Position numbers and translations under genes: made by a program. Below, one piece after another: positions 53,738 through 63,786 of a DNA stretch of 64,000 bases. Source of the stretch: Sphingopyxis sp. JAI128 (lineage in GTDB: Bacteria; Pseudomonadota; Alphaproteobacteria; Sphingomonadales; Sphingomonadaceae); assembly GCF_014207235.1 (NCBI RefSeq), contig NZ_JACHDA010000001.1:496001-560000 (forward strand), given 5' to 3'. Position 1 is the first letter of the stretch, and each line of letters opens with the position of its first letter. The notes below the pieces were generated by a model. That model was not told the origin of the DNA and ran no database searches. It was given only the letters and a program-made list of their open reading frames with translations.

Positions 53738-53892
53738 ATTCATCCCTCCGGCTTCGCGACCGGCGCGATGCAATCTTTCGAACCGCGCGGCCAGAGAGGT
53801 TTATTTGCGCCTTCGCAAGCCAGAATATTGCGGACAGCCACCGCCGCGCGGTTCCGCCTTGAACCGGCGCGCCGCATCGCTAAACCGCTTTC

Positions 53893-55959
53893 ATGCGAAA
53901 CCATATCCTGTCCAGCGCGATCGCGCTCGCCGCCGCCCTCTCCACCCCCGCCTTCGCCCGGCCGATGACCGAGGTCGACCTTGCAACCTTGAAACGCGTC
54001 GCCGCGCCGGCAGCGTCGCCCGACGGGCGCTGGGTCGTCTTCCAGATGACCGAAACCGAAAAGGACACGTACAAGCGCTCGACCGGTCTCTGGCTCGTCG
54101 ACCGCAACGCAAAGGGCGCGAAACCGGCGCCGATCGCCGACACCGCGGGCAAGAATGAAAGCGCGCCCGCCTTCGACAAGGACGGCTTCCTCTATTTCCT
54201 TTCCGACGCATCGGGCAAGGATCAGGTCTGGCGTATCGATCCCAAGGCGGGCGGTGCCGCGACGCAGGTTACCGATACCGCAGCCGATGTCGCGGGCTTC
54301 AAGATTTCACCCGACGCGACCAAGTTGCTCGCGTGGGGCGACATTCCGAAAGAGTGCACCGATTTCGGCTGCGACGCGAAAGACAAGGGCGCGCTGACCG
54401 GACCCGGCACCGGGCGTCTCTACAAGGACGGCGCAGGCTTCGTCCGCCACTGGGACCATTGGGAAACCCCCGGCACCTACAGCCGCCCCTTCGTCTTCAA
54501 CCTCGAGGGTGGCAAGGCGACCGCCGCGCGTCCGGCCGACGCGGGGCTGATCGGCGACACCCCCTCCAAACCCTTTGGCGGCGGAGAAGAACTCGCGTGG
54601 GGCGCCGACAGCCGCACCGTCTTTTTCACGCTGCGCAAGGCCGACCGGAACGAACCGATGTCGACCAATCTCGATATCTATAGCTGGCTCGTCGACAGCC
54701 GGATGATGCCGGTGAACCTGACCGAGAGCAACCAGGCGACCGATACCTTCCCCACCCCCTCACCCGACGGCAAGTGGCTCGCTTATGTCGCGATGGCACG
54801 TCCGGGCTACGAGGCCGATCGCCAGGTTCTGATGCTCCGCAATCTCCAAAATGGCGAGACGCGGCGGCTGACCGGCGCGTGGGATCGCTCGGTCGGCTCG
54901 ATCGCCTGGGCGCCCGACAGCAAATCGCTATACGTCACCGCGCAGGACACGCTCGAACATCCGGTCTTTCGCGTCGAGGCCGCCACGGGCAAGATTGAGC
55001 GACTAAAGGCCTCGCCCGAAGCGTTCGAAGGTAATATCGGCGACGTTACTCCGCTCCCCGGCGGCGCCCTGCTTTATTCGCGCAACAGCGCGCTCGTACC
55101 GACCGACCTGTTCGTTCGCGATGCCAAGGGCAAGATAGGCCAACTCACCGACGTCAACGCCGCAACTCTCGCCGAATTCGATCCGGTGAAGCTCGAAAAG
55201 ATCCAGTTCGCCGGGGCGAACGGCGACAAGGTGTGGGGCATGATCCTCAAGCCGGCGAACGGCGCCGCGAAGCTGCCGGTTGCCTTCATCGTCCATGGCG
55301 GCCCGCAGGGCAGTTTCGGCAACAGCTGGTCGACGCGCTGGAACCCGCGCCTCTTCGCGCAGCAGGGCTATGGCGTCGTCACCGTCGATTTCCACGGATC
55401 GACAGGTTACGGGCAAGCCTTCACCGACAGCATTAACAAGGATTGGGGCGGCAAGCCGCTCGAAGATTTGAAGCTCGGCCTTGCCGCCGCGGGCCGGCAG
55501 GATGCACAGCTCGACCTCGGCAACGCCTGTGCGCTCGGCGCATCCTACGGCGGCTATATGATGAACTGGATTGCGGGCCAATGGACCGACGGGTTCAAAT
55601 GCCTCGTCCAGCACGACGGCGTCTTCGATCTGCGCGCAATGGCGTTCGAGACCGAAGAGCTGTGGTTCGACGAATGGGATCACGGCGGCCCGTGGTGGGA
55701 ACGCACCGATCCCGAAAAATGGAACCCGGTGAATCATGTCGCCAAATGGAAAACACCGATGCTGGTGATCACCGGCGAAAAGGATTTCCGCATCCCCTAC
55801 AGTCAGGGTCTCGCCGCCTTCACCGCGCTCCAGCGTCGCGGCATTCCGTCAGAGCTGCTTGTCTTCCCCGACGAGAATCACTGGGTGCTGAAGGGCGCGA
55901 ACAGCGTCCAATGGCACCAGACGGTGTTCAACTGGCTGGATAGTCATTTGAAGAAGTAG
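53893..55959 (+). CDS. S9 family prolyl oligopeptidase, secreted
   Basis: A 688-residue serine peptidase. A signal peptide ([18 protein letters not shown]) is followed by a beta-propeller of about 400 residues. The alpha/beta-hydrolase domain has [10 protein letters not shown], the nucleophile in [11 protein letters not shown] near residue 550, the acid in [13 protein letters not shown], and the His in ENHWVLKG. Such enzymes release dipeptides or act on acyl-peptides in the periplasm; the peptides could be taken up by the POT transporter at 24.5 kb. It is divergent from the HPP gene. Confidence 0.94.
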   Translation: MRNHILSSAIALAAALSTPAFARPMTEVDLATLKRVAAPAASPDGRWVVFQMTETEKDTYKRSTGLWLVDRNAKGAKPAPIADTAGKNESAPAFDKDGFLYFLSDASGKDQVWRIDPKAGGAATQVTDTAADVAGFKISPDATKLLAWGDIPKECTDFGCDAKDKGALTGPGTGRLYKDGAGFVRHWDHWETPGTYSRPFVFNLEGGKATAARPADAGLIGDTPSKPFGGGEELAWGADSRTVFFTLRKADRNEPMSTNLDIYSWLVDSRMMPVNLTESNQATDTFPTPSPDGKWLAYVAMARPGYEADRQVLMLRNLQNGETRRLTGAWDRSVGSIAWAPDSKSLYVTAQDTLEHPVFRVEAATGKIERLKASPEAFEGNIGDVTPLPGGALLYSRNSALVPTDLFVRDAKGKIGQLTDVNAATLAEFDPVKLEKIQFAGANGDKVWGMILKPANGAAKLPVAFIVHGGPQGSFGNSWSTRWNPRLFAQQGYGVVTVDFHGSTGYGQAFTDSINKDWGGKPLEDLKLGLAAAGRQDAQLDLGNACALGASYGGYMMNWIAGQWTDGFKCLVQHDGVFDLRAMAFETEELWFDEWDHGGPWWERTDPEKWNPVNHVAKWKTPMLVITGEKDFRIPYSQGLAAFTALQRRGIPSELLVFPDENHWVLKGANSVQWHQTVFNWLDSHLKK

Positions 55960-55977
55960 GCCAACCTCTCCCTACAT

Positions 55978-56050
55978 CGTCACCCCGGACTTGATCCGGG
56001 GTCCATCTCCGCCACCGCGGAATGGATGCCGGATCAAGTCCGGCATGACG
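55978..56050. repeat. Pair of intergenic hairpins with shared core
   Basis: CCCCGGACTTGATCCGGGG (55983-56001) and GCCGGATCAAGTCCGGC (56028-56044) are each self-complementary, and their cores GACTTGATCCGG and CCGGATCAAGTC are inverted copies of one another. Repeats with this core are frequent between genes of sphingomonads and rhizobia (recalled). It lies between the S9 peptidase gene and valS and may end transcription. Confidence 0.7.
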
Positions 56051-56107
56051 CGATGGGGCCGATCCCCCCTTGCCGCCTTGCGCCCCGGCTGGCAAAGGCG
56101 CCCGGCT

Positions 56108-58921
56108 ATGCCGATGGAAAAAACCTTCGATCCCGCCGCTATCGAGGCGAAATGGGCCCATGAATGGGAAAGCCGCGGGCTGTTTCGCCCCGCGCGTCCC
56201 GACGCCGAACCGTTCACGATCGTCAATCCGCCGCCGAACGTCACGGGCGCGCTGCACATCGGCCATGCGCTCGACAATACGCTGCAGGACGTGCTCGTCC
56301 GCTACGAGCGGCTGCGCGGCAAGGATGCGCTCTGGGTCGTCGGCATGGACCATGCGGGCATCGCGACCCAGATGGTGGTCGAACGCCAGATGGAAGAGCG
56401 GCAGGACAAGCGCACCAACTACAGCCGCGAAGATTTCATCGACAAGGTGTGGCAGTGGAAGGCGGAAAGCGGCGGCCAGATCACCGGCCAGCTCCGCCGT
56501 CTCGGCTGCTCGATGGACTGGAGCCGCGAGCAGTTCACGATGGACCCGCATTTCACCAAGGCGGTGGTCAAGGTGTTCGTCGACCTTCACAAAAAGGGCC
56601 TGATCTACCGCGACAAACGGCTCGTGAACTGGGACCCGAAGCTCAAGACCGCGATTTCGGACCTCGAGGTCGAAACGCACGAGGTCCAGGGCGGCTTCTG
56701 GCACTTCAAATATCCGCTCGCCGACGGCGTGAAACTCGACGACGGGCGCGATTATATCGAGGTCGCGACGACGCGCCCCGAAACGATGCTCGCCGACATG
56801 GCGGTCGCGGTGCACCCCGACGATCCGCGCTACAAAAGCGTGATCGGCAAGTCCGTCGAGCTGCCGATCACCGGGCGCCGCGTTCGCATCGTCGCGGACG
56901 AACATGCCGACCCTGAACTGGGCAGCGGCGCGGTGAAGATCACGCCAGGGCATGATTTCAACGACTTTGAAGTGGGCAAGCGAGCAGGGTTCAAGCCCGG
57001 CGAGATGCTCAACATGCTCAACGGCGACGCGAACGTCATCCAGACCGCCGATGGGCTGATTCCCGACGAATATTTCGGCCTCCACCGCTTCAAGCGCGAG
57101 GGCAAGGACGGTGCGCGTGAACTGGTCGTGCAGCGGATGAAGGAGCTTGGCTTCCTGATCCCGCACGTCGACAAGGACGGCAACGAACATGACGCCGAGC
57201 CGCGCACGATCCAGACGCCGTTCGGCGACCGCGGCGGCGTGGTGATCGAGCCCTGGCTGACCGACCAATGGTATGTCGACGCCGAAACGCTCGCGCAGCC
57301 GCCGATGGCGGCGGTCCGCGACGGGCGGATCAACATCGTCCCCAAGACGTGGGAAAAAACCTTCTTCAACTGGATGGAGAATATCCAGCCCTGGTGCGTG
57401 TCGCGCCAGCTTTGGTGGGGGCATCGGATTCCGGCGTGGTTCGGGCCGAAAGTCGCTGACGAAAGGATCATCTACGATCTCGACTCAGGGAACGTCGAAA
57501 TTTTTGTGGCAGACAACGAGTATGAAGCGTCGCTGTTGGCGCAGAAACACTATAGCGAACTCGGCCTGGCTCGGCCGGTTGAGGTGACTGAGCCGGATAA
57601 GCTCGCTTCCCTCATTAAAAAGGGGAATGATCCAGACCAAATTTGGATCTACCAAGATTCCGACGTTCTCGACACCTGGTTCTCCTCTGCTCTCTGGCCC
57701 TTCGCAACGCTGGGCTGGCCGGAGGACACGGAACTGCTCAAGCGCCACTACCCCAACGACGTCCTCATCTCCGGCTTCGACATCCTGTTCTTCTGGGATG
57801 CGCGCATGGCGATGCAGGGAATGGAGTTCATGGGCGATGTCCCGTGGAAGACGCTTTACCTCCACGGCCTAGTCCGCGCGCCCGATGGCGCCAAGATGTC
57901 GAAGTCGAAGGGCAATGTCGTCGATCCGCTCGGCCTGATCGACCAATATGGTGCCGACGCGCTGCGTTTCTTCATGGCGGCGATGGAAAGCCAGGGCCGC
58001 GACATCAAGATGGATGACGCGCGCCTCGCGGGCTATCGCAATTTCGCGACCAAGCTGTGGAACGCCGCGCGTTTCTGCGAAGCCAATGGCATTGCGGCGT
58101 CGACCAGCTTCGAGGCACCCGCCGCGAGCCTGCCGGTCAATCGCTGGATCATCGGCGAAGTCGCCGCGACCGTTGCGGCGATGGAAAACGCCTTCGCCGC
58201 CTTTCGCTTCGACGAGGCCGCGAACGCGATCTACAGCTTCGCGTGGGACCGCTTCTGCGACTGGTATCTCGAACTGATCAAGGGCGCGATCGATGACGAG
58301 ACCAAGGCCGTCGCCGGCTGGGTGCTCGACCAGATCCTCGTCATGCTCCACCCCTTCATGCCCTTCATTACCGAAGAGCTGTGGACGGGGCTCGGCGATC
58401 GCGCCGACTATCCGCTGATCACCGCGAAATGGCCTGCTCCGGCTGCCGAAAAGGACGCCGAAGCTAGCGCCGACATCGACTGGCTGATCAAGCTCGTGAG
58501 CGAACTGCGCACCGCCAAGGCCGAACTCGGCCTGCCGCCCGGCGCGCGCCTTACCGCGCATTTCCCGGCGTCGCTCAAAGGCCGCACCGACAAACTCGCG
58601 GCGCAGCTCGACCGGCTCGCACGGCTCGAAGCGATCAGCTTCGATCCGGCGCCTTCGGGCGCCTCGGCGCAGCTCGTCGTCGAGGGCGAGACGATCACCG
58701 TTCCGCTCGAAGGCGTCATCGACATCACTGCGGAACGCGACCGCCTGACCAAAGCGCTCGCCGCCGCGGCAAGGGAACGCGACGGCCTCGCCGGCCGCCT
58801 GAACAACCCGTCGTTCGTCGAGCGCGCCAAGCCCGAAGCGGTCGAAAAGGCCCGTGCCGACCATGCCGCCAAGGAAGCCGAGGCCGACCGCCTGACCGCC
58901 GCGCTGGCGCGTCTGGGGTGA
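56108..58921 (+). CDS. valS: Valyl-tRNA synthetase
   Basis: A 937-residue class I synthetase. The HIGH motif is [14 protein letters not shown] near residue 50, and KMSKS is [11 protein letters not shown] near residue 595. The C terminus has the coiled-coil arm expected ([21 protein letters not shown]). The start is ATG 56108; ATG 56114 is possible. Between 57440 and 57660 the coding is AT-richer and encodes a stretch (such as [28 protein letters not shown]) that seems longer than relatives have just before [12 protein letters not shown]. The stop overlaps the MATE gene start. Confidence 0.96.
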   Translation: MPMEKTFDPAAIEAKWAHEWESRGLFRPARPDAEPFTIVNPPPNVTGALHIGHALDNTLQDVLVRYERLRGKDALWVVGMDHAGIATQMVVERQMEERQDKRTNYSREDFIDKVWQWKAESGGQITGQLRRLGCSMDWSREQFTMDPHFTKAVVKVFVDLHKKGLIYRDKRLVNWDPKLKTAISDLEVETHEVQGGFWHFKYPLADGVKLDDGRDYIEVATTRPETMLADMAVAVHPDDPRYKSVIGKSVELPITGRRVRIVADEHADPELGSGAVKITPGHDFNDFEVGKRAGFKPGEMLNMLNGDANVIQTADGLIPDEYFGLHRFKREGKDGARELVVQRMKELGFLIPHVDKDGNEHDAEPRTIQTPFGDRGGVVIEPWLTDQWYVDAETLAQPPMAAVRDGRINIVPKTWEKTFFNWMENIQPWCVSRQLWWGHRIPAWFGPKVADERIIYDLDSGNVEIFVADNEYEASLLAQKHYSELGLARPVEVTEPDKLASLIKKGNDPDQIWIYQDSDVLDTWFSSALWPFATLGWPEDTELLKRHYPNDVLISGFDILFFWDARMAMQGMEFMGDVPWKTLYLHGLVRAPDGAKMSKSKGNVVDPLGLIDQYGADALRFFMAAMESQGRDIKMDDARLAGYRNFATKLWNAARFCEANGIAASTSFEAPAASLPVNRWIIGEVAATVAAMENAFAAFRFDEAANAIYSFAWDRFCDWYLELIKGAIDDETKAVAGWVLDQILVMLHPFMPFITEELWTGLGDRADYPLITAKWPAPAAEKDAEASADIDWLIKLVSELRTAKAELGLPPGARLTAHFPASLKGRTDKLAAQLDRLARLEAISFDPAPSGASAQLVVEGETITVPLEGVIDITAERDRLTKALAAAARERDGLAGRLNNPSFVERAKPEAVEKARADHAAKEAEADRLTAALARLG

Positions 58922-60381
58922 GCGACGGCGAGAGCCCCGTCACGCCCACGCCGGTCGCGGCGGCCGCCGACCCCGCGGCAAGCCCCGTGCCGCCGCGCCA
59001 GACCGCGCGCGGCGGCGGGCGGATGAACCTCACCCAAGGCCCCATCACCAAAACACTGATCCTCTTCGCATTGCCGACGCTCGCGTCGAACATCCTCCAG
59101 ACGCTCTCGGGATCGGTGAACTCGATCTGGGTCGGGCAATTCCTCGGCGAAGCCGCGCTCGCCGCGACCGCCAATGCCAACATCATCATGTTCCTGATGT
59201 TCGGTGCTTTTTTCGGCTTCGGCATGGCGGCGACGGTACTCATCGGCCAAGCGGTCGGTCGTGGGGACATCGATGCGGCGCGGCGCGCAACCGGCGGGGT
59301 GATCGGGCTCGCGCTGCTCTTCTCGCTCGTCATCGCATTTGTCGGCTGGTTCGCGTCGGACGCGATCCTGCGGCTGCTCGAAACCCCGCCCGAAGCCTTC
59401 GCACTCGCGCATGATTATCTCCGCGTTACCTTCATCGCGATCCCCGCGAGCATGTTGATGGTCACGCTGATGATGGCCTCGCGCGGCGCCGGAGACGCGG
59501 TGACGCCGCTGCGTTTCATGATTCTGTCGGTCGGGCTCGACATCATACTCAACCCGGTTCTGATCCTCGGCCTCGGCCCTTTCCCGCGACTCGGCATCAC
59601 GGGTAGCGCGCTCGCGACCGCGATCGCCGGAACGATCAGCCTCACCGCGATGCTCGGCTGGTTCTATGCAAAAGACCATATGCTGCGCCTGCGGGGACGC
59701 GAACTCGGCTATCTGCTGCCCAGCGCCGGGGAACTGCGCTTCATCATCGGACGCGGGCTGCCGATGGGCGCGCAGATGCTCGTCATCTCGGGCGCCGGGC
59801 TCGTTATGGTCGGACTGGTCAACCGCGAGGGGCTGGTCACCTCGGCCGCCTATGGAGCGACGCTCCAGCTCTGGAACTATATCCAGATGCCCGCGCTCGC
59901 GGTCGGCGCCGCGGTCAGCTCGATGGCGGCGCAGAATATCGGTGCCGGGCGCTGGGATCGCGTCGCGTCGGTGACGAACAGCGGCATCGCGATCAACCTC
60001 GCGATGACCGGCGTGCTGATCGTCCTGCTCCTGATCTTCGACCGCGCGGCTCTCGCGCTCTTCCTTGGCAGCGAGAGTCCGGCGATCGACGTCGCGCGCA
60101 ATATTCAGTTGATCGCCACCTGGACTTTCCTGCCCTTCGGTACGACGATCGTGCTGATCAGTACGCTGCGCGCCAACGGCTCGGTCGTGCCGCCGCTCGT
60201 CATCCTGTTCCTTTCGATGTTCCCGATCCGCCTCGGCATCTATTATTTCGGCTATCCGGCGGTCGGCAGCGACATCCTTTGGTGGAGCTTCCCCCTCTCC
60301 TCGCTCGCGTCCTTGGCAATGGCCTGGGCCATCTACCGGCGCGGCAACTGGCGCCGGACGCTGCCAGCGCCCGCGCGCTGA
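58918..60381 (+). CDS. MATE family efflux transporter
   Basis: A 487-residue membrane protein with 12 helices in two similar halves, exporting drugs or metabolites against Na+ or H+. It starts with GTG 58918, overlapping the valS stop in a GTGA. A Pro/Ala-rich N-terminal tail of about 35 residues precedes the first helix ([20 protein letters not shown]). [19 protein letters not shown] and [18 protein letters not shown] are typical MATE stretches. Expression is therefore tied to valS; a functional link is not obvious. Confidence 0.92.
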   Translation: MSDGESPVTPTPVAAAADPAASPVPPRQTARGGGRMNLTQGPITKTLILFALPTLASNILQTLSGSVNSIWVGQFLGEAALAATANANIIMFLMFGAFFGFGMAATVLIGQAVGRGDIDAARRATGGVIGLALLFSLVIAFVGWFASDAILRLLETPPEAFALAHDYLRVTFIAIPASMLMVTLMMASRGAGDAVTPLRFMILSVGLDIILNPVLILGLGPFPRLGITGSALATAIAGTISLTAMLGWFYAKDHMLRLRGRELGYLLPSAGELRFIIGRGLPMGAQMLVISGAGLVMVGLVNREGLVTSAAYGATLQLWNYIQMPALAVGAAVSSMAAQNIGAGRWDRVASVTNSGIAINLAMTGVLIVLLLIFDRAALALFLGSESPAIDVARNIQLIATWTFLPFGTTIVLISTLRANGSVVPPLVILFLSMFPIRLGIYYFGYPAVGSDILWWSFPLSSLASLAMAWAIYRRGNWRRTLPAPAR

Positions 60382-60476
60382 CCGGCCAGCGACTTTCGAC
60401 CAAGACGCGCACCCCTTCGACTGGCGGCCCGGTGACCGCTAGCCATGACGCCGGATTTGGCGCTAAAGCAGCGCCA

Positions 60477-61649
60477 ATGAACGGAACGAACCGCAAAGAT
60501 GCGCTGCGTGACCAGCGTGCGAAAATGCTGGCTGCGGCGCCCGACTGGCGCGCGTCCGACGCGCGGGTCAATCCGCGCGTCGCCATCGGGTCGATCATCG
60601 CGATGTGGCTGATCTATTTCCTGATCACCACCGGCCTTGCGATGCTGACCGGCGCCACCGAACAATGGTCCTATGCCGGCCGGCGCGGTATCGTCGTGGT
60701 CGCCGGCATCCTGTGCACCTTCGTGCTGTACCAGCTGCTCCAGCGTGCCCAGCCGAAGAGCTTCGGTGCCCGGCTGGCGGCCGCGTTGGGCGCCGCGATC
60801 CCGTTGGTCGTCGTCTATGCGACGATCAACCTGCTCGTCTTTTTCTATTGGTTTCCCGGCCCCGACGCGAGCAAGATCGTCGAAGAAGTGCAATCAAAAT
60901 TTCCGGTCGCGTGGGAAACGGTGCTAATTCTCGACAGTTCGATCCGCTGGTATTTCTTCTTTGCCGTGTGGGCGGCGCTCTATGTTGCCTTCGGCTATGC
61001 CAACGAAATGCGCGTGGTCGAACGGCGCGCCAATCATTTCCGGATGGAGGCACAGACGGCGCAGCTCCGCGCCCTCCACTATCAGGTCAATCCGCATTTC
61101 CTGTTCAACACGCTCAACTCGCTTTCGACCCTCGTCCTCAAAGGGTCGAAGGCCGAGGCCGAGACGATGATCATGAACCTGTCCTCCTTCCTGCGCTCCA
61201 GTCTTGCGATCGATCCCGAACAGCTGGTCAGCCTCGACGAGGAAATCGCGCTCCAGCGCCTCTATCTCGATATCGAGCAGACGCGCTTTCCCGACCGGCT
61301 GCAAGTCGAAGTGACGATGCCAGGTGAGCTGAAGAACGCCTGCGTGCCCGTGCTGATCCTGCAACCGATTATCGAAAACGCGATCAAATACGGCGTGTCG
61401 CCCAGCAAGGGAAAGATAGCGATCCGTCTCGCAGCCAGCGCCGAGCATGGACTGCTGGTGCTGCGGATCGAAAACGACATCGATCCAAAGGCGCCCGCCC
61501 CGGCGTCGGGAACGGGCCTCGGCCTTGGCAATGTCCGCGAACGTCTGCTCACCCGCTACGGTCCCGCGGCGGGCTGCGAATGGGGCAAGTCGGACGACGG
61601 CGGCTTTGTCGTCTCGCTCTGGCTGCCGCTGGCAAAGGAAGCTTGCTAG
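60477..61649 (+). CDS. LytS-type sensor histidine kinase
   Basis: A 390-residue kinase of the His_kinase/LytS family. Four transmembrane helices lie between about 37 and 185 with little sensor domain. The phospho-acceptor is in LHYQVNPHFLFNTLNSL near residue 206, and the ATPase domain has PIIENAIKYG and GTGLGLGNVRERL. Its stop codon TAG uses as last base the first base of the inverted-repeat element that follows, so the original C terminus may have been slightly changed. Its partner is the LytTR regulator on the other side of that element. No strong ribosome site is seen at ATG 60477. Confidence 0.88.
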   Translation: MNGTNRKDALRDQRAKMLAAAPDWRASDARVNPRVAIGSIIAMWLIYFLITTGLAMLTGATEQWSYAGRRGIVVVAGILCTFVLYQLLQRAQPKSFGARLAAALGAAIPLVVVYATINLLVFFYWFPGPDASKIVEEVQSKFPVAWETVLILDSSIRWYFFFAVWAALYVAFGYANEMRVVERRANHFRMEAQTAQLRALHYQVNPHFLFNTLNSLSTLVLKGSKAEAETMIMNLSSFLRSSLAIDPEQLVSLDEEIALQRLYLDIEQTRFPDRLQVEVTMPGELKNACVPVLILQPIIENAIKYGVSPSKGKIAIRLAASAEHGLLVLRIENDIDPKAPAPASGTGLGLGNVRERLLTRYGPAAGCEWGKSDDGGFVVSLWLPLAKEAC

Positions 61650-61912
61650 GGTCAGGCCCCACCAATCGCGCGATCGAGGTTTGAAGCGATTTTGTTCAGT
61701 GTGAGAAGGCAAGGCGCAGTAATATGTCAATATTTCCAGACTTGCCGACGAGGCACTGGACAAAATCGGTCAATTCCCGAAGGGACGCCGAAATGGCTTC
61801 GATCTTGGATTCGTGCGACCTTGCGGGTAGCGATGCTACCCGCTGCATTCGCCCGGACCCAACATCTTCGCCATTCCGACGCCTCGAACGTGCAATTGGT
61901 GGGGCCTGACCC
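61649..61912. mobile_element. MITE-like element with nested inverted repeats
   Basis: The ends are perfect 18-base inverted repeats: GGGTCAGGCCCCACCAAT (61649-61666) and its complement (61895-61912). Inside there is a second imperfect pair, CGATTTTGTTCAGTGT (61687) against GCACTGGACAAAATCG (near 61757), and a hairpin GCGGGTAGC-GAT-GCTACCCGC. It has no coding potential and no transposase, which fits a non-autonomous element. It fills exactly the gap between the kinase and its regulator. No target duplication is obvious. Confidence 0.65.
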
Positions 61913-61914
61913 GC

Positions 61915-62649
61915 ATGATCCAGACACTTCGCACCCTGATCGTCGATGACGAACCGCTGGCAATCGAGCGGCTCCAGATTCTGACCGGCCAGCAAGAAGG
62001 GATTTCGCTCGTCGGTACCGCCAGCGACGGGGCTTCGGCGCTGCGCATGGTCGATGCGCTCGCCCCCGACCTTGTCCTGTGCGACATAGCGATGCCCGAT
62101 CTCAATGGGCTGGACGTTGCTGCAGCGATCGAATCGCTTGAAAACCCGCCGGCGGTCATCTTCGTCACCGCCTTCGACCGTTATGCCGTCGCCGCGTTCG
62201 ACGTCGCGGCGGTCGACTATCTGCTCAAACCCGTATCGCCCGAACGGCTCGGCCGCGCTCTTGCGCGCGTGCGCGAATGGCGCGCGGCCGATCGCGGACA
62301 AACGAAACAGAAGAGCAAATGGATCGGCGAATTCTGGGTGCAGAATCGCGGCGAGATGCTTCGTATCGACGCCGCGCAGGTCGATCTGATCGAGGCAGAG
62401 CGTGACTATATGCGCCTGCACGTCGGCGCGCGCAGCTGGCTGATCCATCAGACGATCAAATCATTGGAAGCGCGGATGAACCCCGACCAGTTCATGCGCA
62501 TCCACCGGTCGAAAATGGTCCGCCGCGACGGCATCGTCGGCCTCAAACATCATGGCGACGGCGCGTGGAGCGTCGATCTGGGCGAAGGCGGCGTGCATCG
62601 CATCGGCCGCACTTATCTGCATGACGTCAAGGCGATCATGCACGAATGA
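61915..62649 (+). CDS. LytTR-type response regulator
   Basis: A 244-residue regulator. The receiver has LIVDDEPLAIERL, the Asp in VLCDIAMPDLNG, and the Lys in DYLLKPVSP. The C-terminal LytTR DNA-binding domain has IDAAQVDLIEAERDYMRLHV and FMRIHRSKMVRRD. It begins three bases after the inverted-repeat element and has no evident ribosome site, so the element may supply or have disturbed its translation start. It is the natural partner of the LytS-type kinase upstream. Confidence 0.93.
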   Translation: MIQTLRTLIVDDEPLAIERLQILTGQQEGISLVGTASDGASALRMVDALAPDLVLCDIAMPDLNGLDVAAAIESLENPPAVIFVTAFDRYAVAAFDVAAVDYLLKPVSPERLGRALARVREWRAADRGQTKQKSKWIGEFWVQNRGEMLRIDAAQVDLIEAERDYMRLHVGARSWLIHQTIKSLEARMNPDQFMRIHRSKMVRRDGIVGLKHHGDGAWSVDLGEGGVHRIGRTYLHDVKAIMHE

Positions 62650-62655
62650 ACGGAC

Positions 62656-62687
62656 AAAGGTGGCCATGCCGGGGCATGACCACCTTT
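62656..62687. terminator. Two-way hairpin between LytTR and UrcA genes
   Basis: AAAGGTGG-C-CATGCC-GG-GGCATG-A-CCACCTTT forms a 14-base-pair stem with one mismatch. The AAA and TTT edges give short A/U runs on both strands, so it can end transcription of both convergent genes. Confidence 0.75.
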
Positions 62688-62711
62688 GGGAACCGAACAA
62701 GGCGCCCGCCG

Positions 62712-63059
62712 TCAGGGAGCCGAAACGACCAGCGGGCCGCGATCGGCCAAACGGGCGTGACTGCCGTTGAACAGACTCGCAAGCCGCGTGTCGGCTTCGC
62801 GGCGGGCCTCGACTTCGCAGCGCCGCGTATCGGCGCGCTCCGCAATCGTTCGGCGGCTGTTCGAACCGCAGACTTGGCGGATCGCCACCTTGACCCGGCC
62901 GGTCAGCCGGTCACGGCCGCTCTCGCTGGCCAGGTTCAAATCGCCGTACCGGACGGTCACGCTCTGCTTTTCTTCGCCCGCAGCCGACGCGGCGGCGGGT
63001 GCGATGGCACCGATGGCGGCCAGCGGCGCCGCGATCAGAATGATGGAAAATTTCGCCAT
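62712..63059 (-). CDS. UrcA family secreted protein, second copy
   Basis: A 115-residue exported protein, ATG 63059 with AGGA upstream. The signal peptide ends IAPAAASAAG. The body has the UrcA layout: VRYGDLNLASESGRDRLTGRV, then RQVCGSNS and TRRCEVEA with the Cys pair. It resembles the protein at 7119-7448 in plan but not closely in detail. The leader has an 11-base-pair closing stem (63082-63137), so control at the RNA level is possible. Confidence 0.85.
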   Translation of the reverse strand: MAKFSIILIAAPLAAIGAIAPAAASAAGEEKQSVTVRYGDLNLASESGRDRLTGRVKVAIRQVCGSNSRRTIAERADTRRCEVEARREADTRLASLFNGSHARLADRGPLVVSAP

Positions 63060-63081
63060 GGGGGAGTCCTCTCTTGCAAAG

Positions 63082-63137
63082 GATGCGGGATACCGGACCC
63101 ATGGACCGGGGAGACCATCGCTCCGATATCCCGCATC
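63082..63137 (-). promoter_or_regulatory. Long hairpin in the leader of the second UrcA gene
   Basis: GATGCGGGATA (63082-63092) and TATCCCGCATC (63127-63137) are perfect 11-base complements enclosing 34 bases, some of which can also pair. It ends about 22 bases before the start codon of the UrcA gene. It may be a stability element or a remnant palindrome. Confidence 0.45.
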
Positions 63138-63300
63138 GTTGGAATACCCCCTGGACGTCACGGGAATCCAACTTGGATCGATCGGGGCGAACGACCGCTC
63201 GATTGAGAGACGAAAGGCGTTGACGTATCGACGAATGGCCGAGCGGCGTTACCGATCTACGCCCTTGCAACTACCGTCCGGCCACGGCCATCATAAAGCC

Positions 63301-63786
63301 ATGGCGAGGCGTAGATATTCCGCGGCGAGTCGCGACAGGAGAGCTGCCAAGTTGATCCGTTGGCCGTTGCTGCTGCTCGCCGGGATTGGCGCAGGGCTGT
63401 TGCTGGGCGAGTTTTCCGCCGGGCAACGGACCGTCACCCATTCGGACGGGATCGCTTCTTTTTCGCGCCTCAGCGCCAATCCCGACGCGATGGTGGCGCA
63501 AGGCGAGGGCGCGCCGTCGTGCCTCGATTGTCCCGACAGCCATCGCGCCGGCCTGCGTGTGCGTGGCAGCCGCGACGACCGCATGAGCAGCGAATTTCGC
63601 GAACTGGGCGCAGTAGAACTCGATCCGCCGGCACCCGCCGATACCGACGACGGCTATCGCTATGGCGGCCGCTTCCCCGATCCCGACCCACCTGCGCGGG
63701 AAGAAATGCCGGGCGAACCCTTTTCGACCGGTCCGGACGGCCCGCCATTGGGCGAAATATCGCTCCCGCCGCCAGCAGAATTTTAG
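63301..63786 (+). CDS. Membrane-anchored protein of unknown function with a CxxC motif
   Basis: A 161-residue protein, if started at ATG 63301; ATG 63235 would add 22 residues. A basic N terminus (ARRRYSAASRDRRAAK) leads into one transmembrane segment (WPLLLLAGIGAGLLLGEF), so the rest should be periplasmic. It has SCLDCPDSH at about residue 77 and a Pro/Asp-rich, probably unfolded tail. I recognise no family. The reading frame runs open further upstream, but without a better start. It ends sharing stop bases with the convergent gene at the right edge. Confidence 0.55.
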   Translation: MARRRYSAASRDRRAAKLIRWPLLLLAGIGAGLLLGEFSAGQRTVTHSDGIASFSRLSANPDAMVAQGEGAPSCLDCPDSHRAGLRVRGSRDDRMSSEFRELGAVELDPPAPADTDDGYRYGGRFPDPDPPAREEMPGEPFSTGPDGPPLGEISLPPPAEF

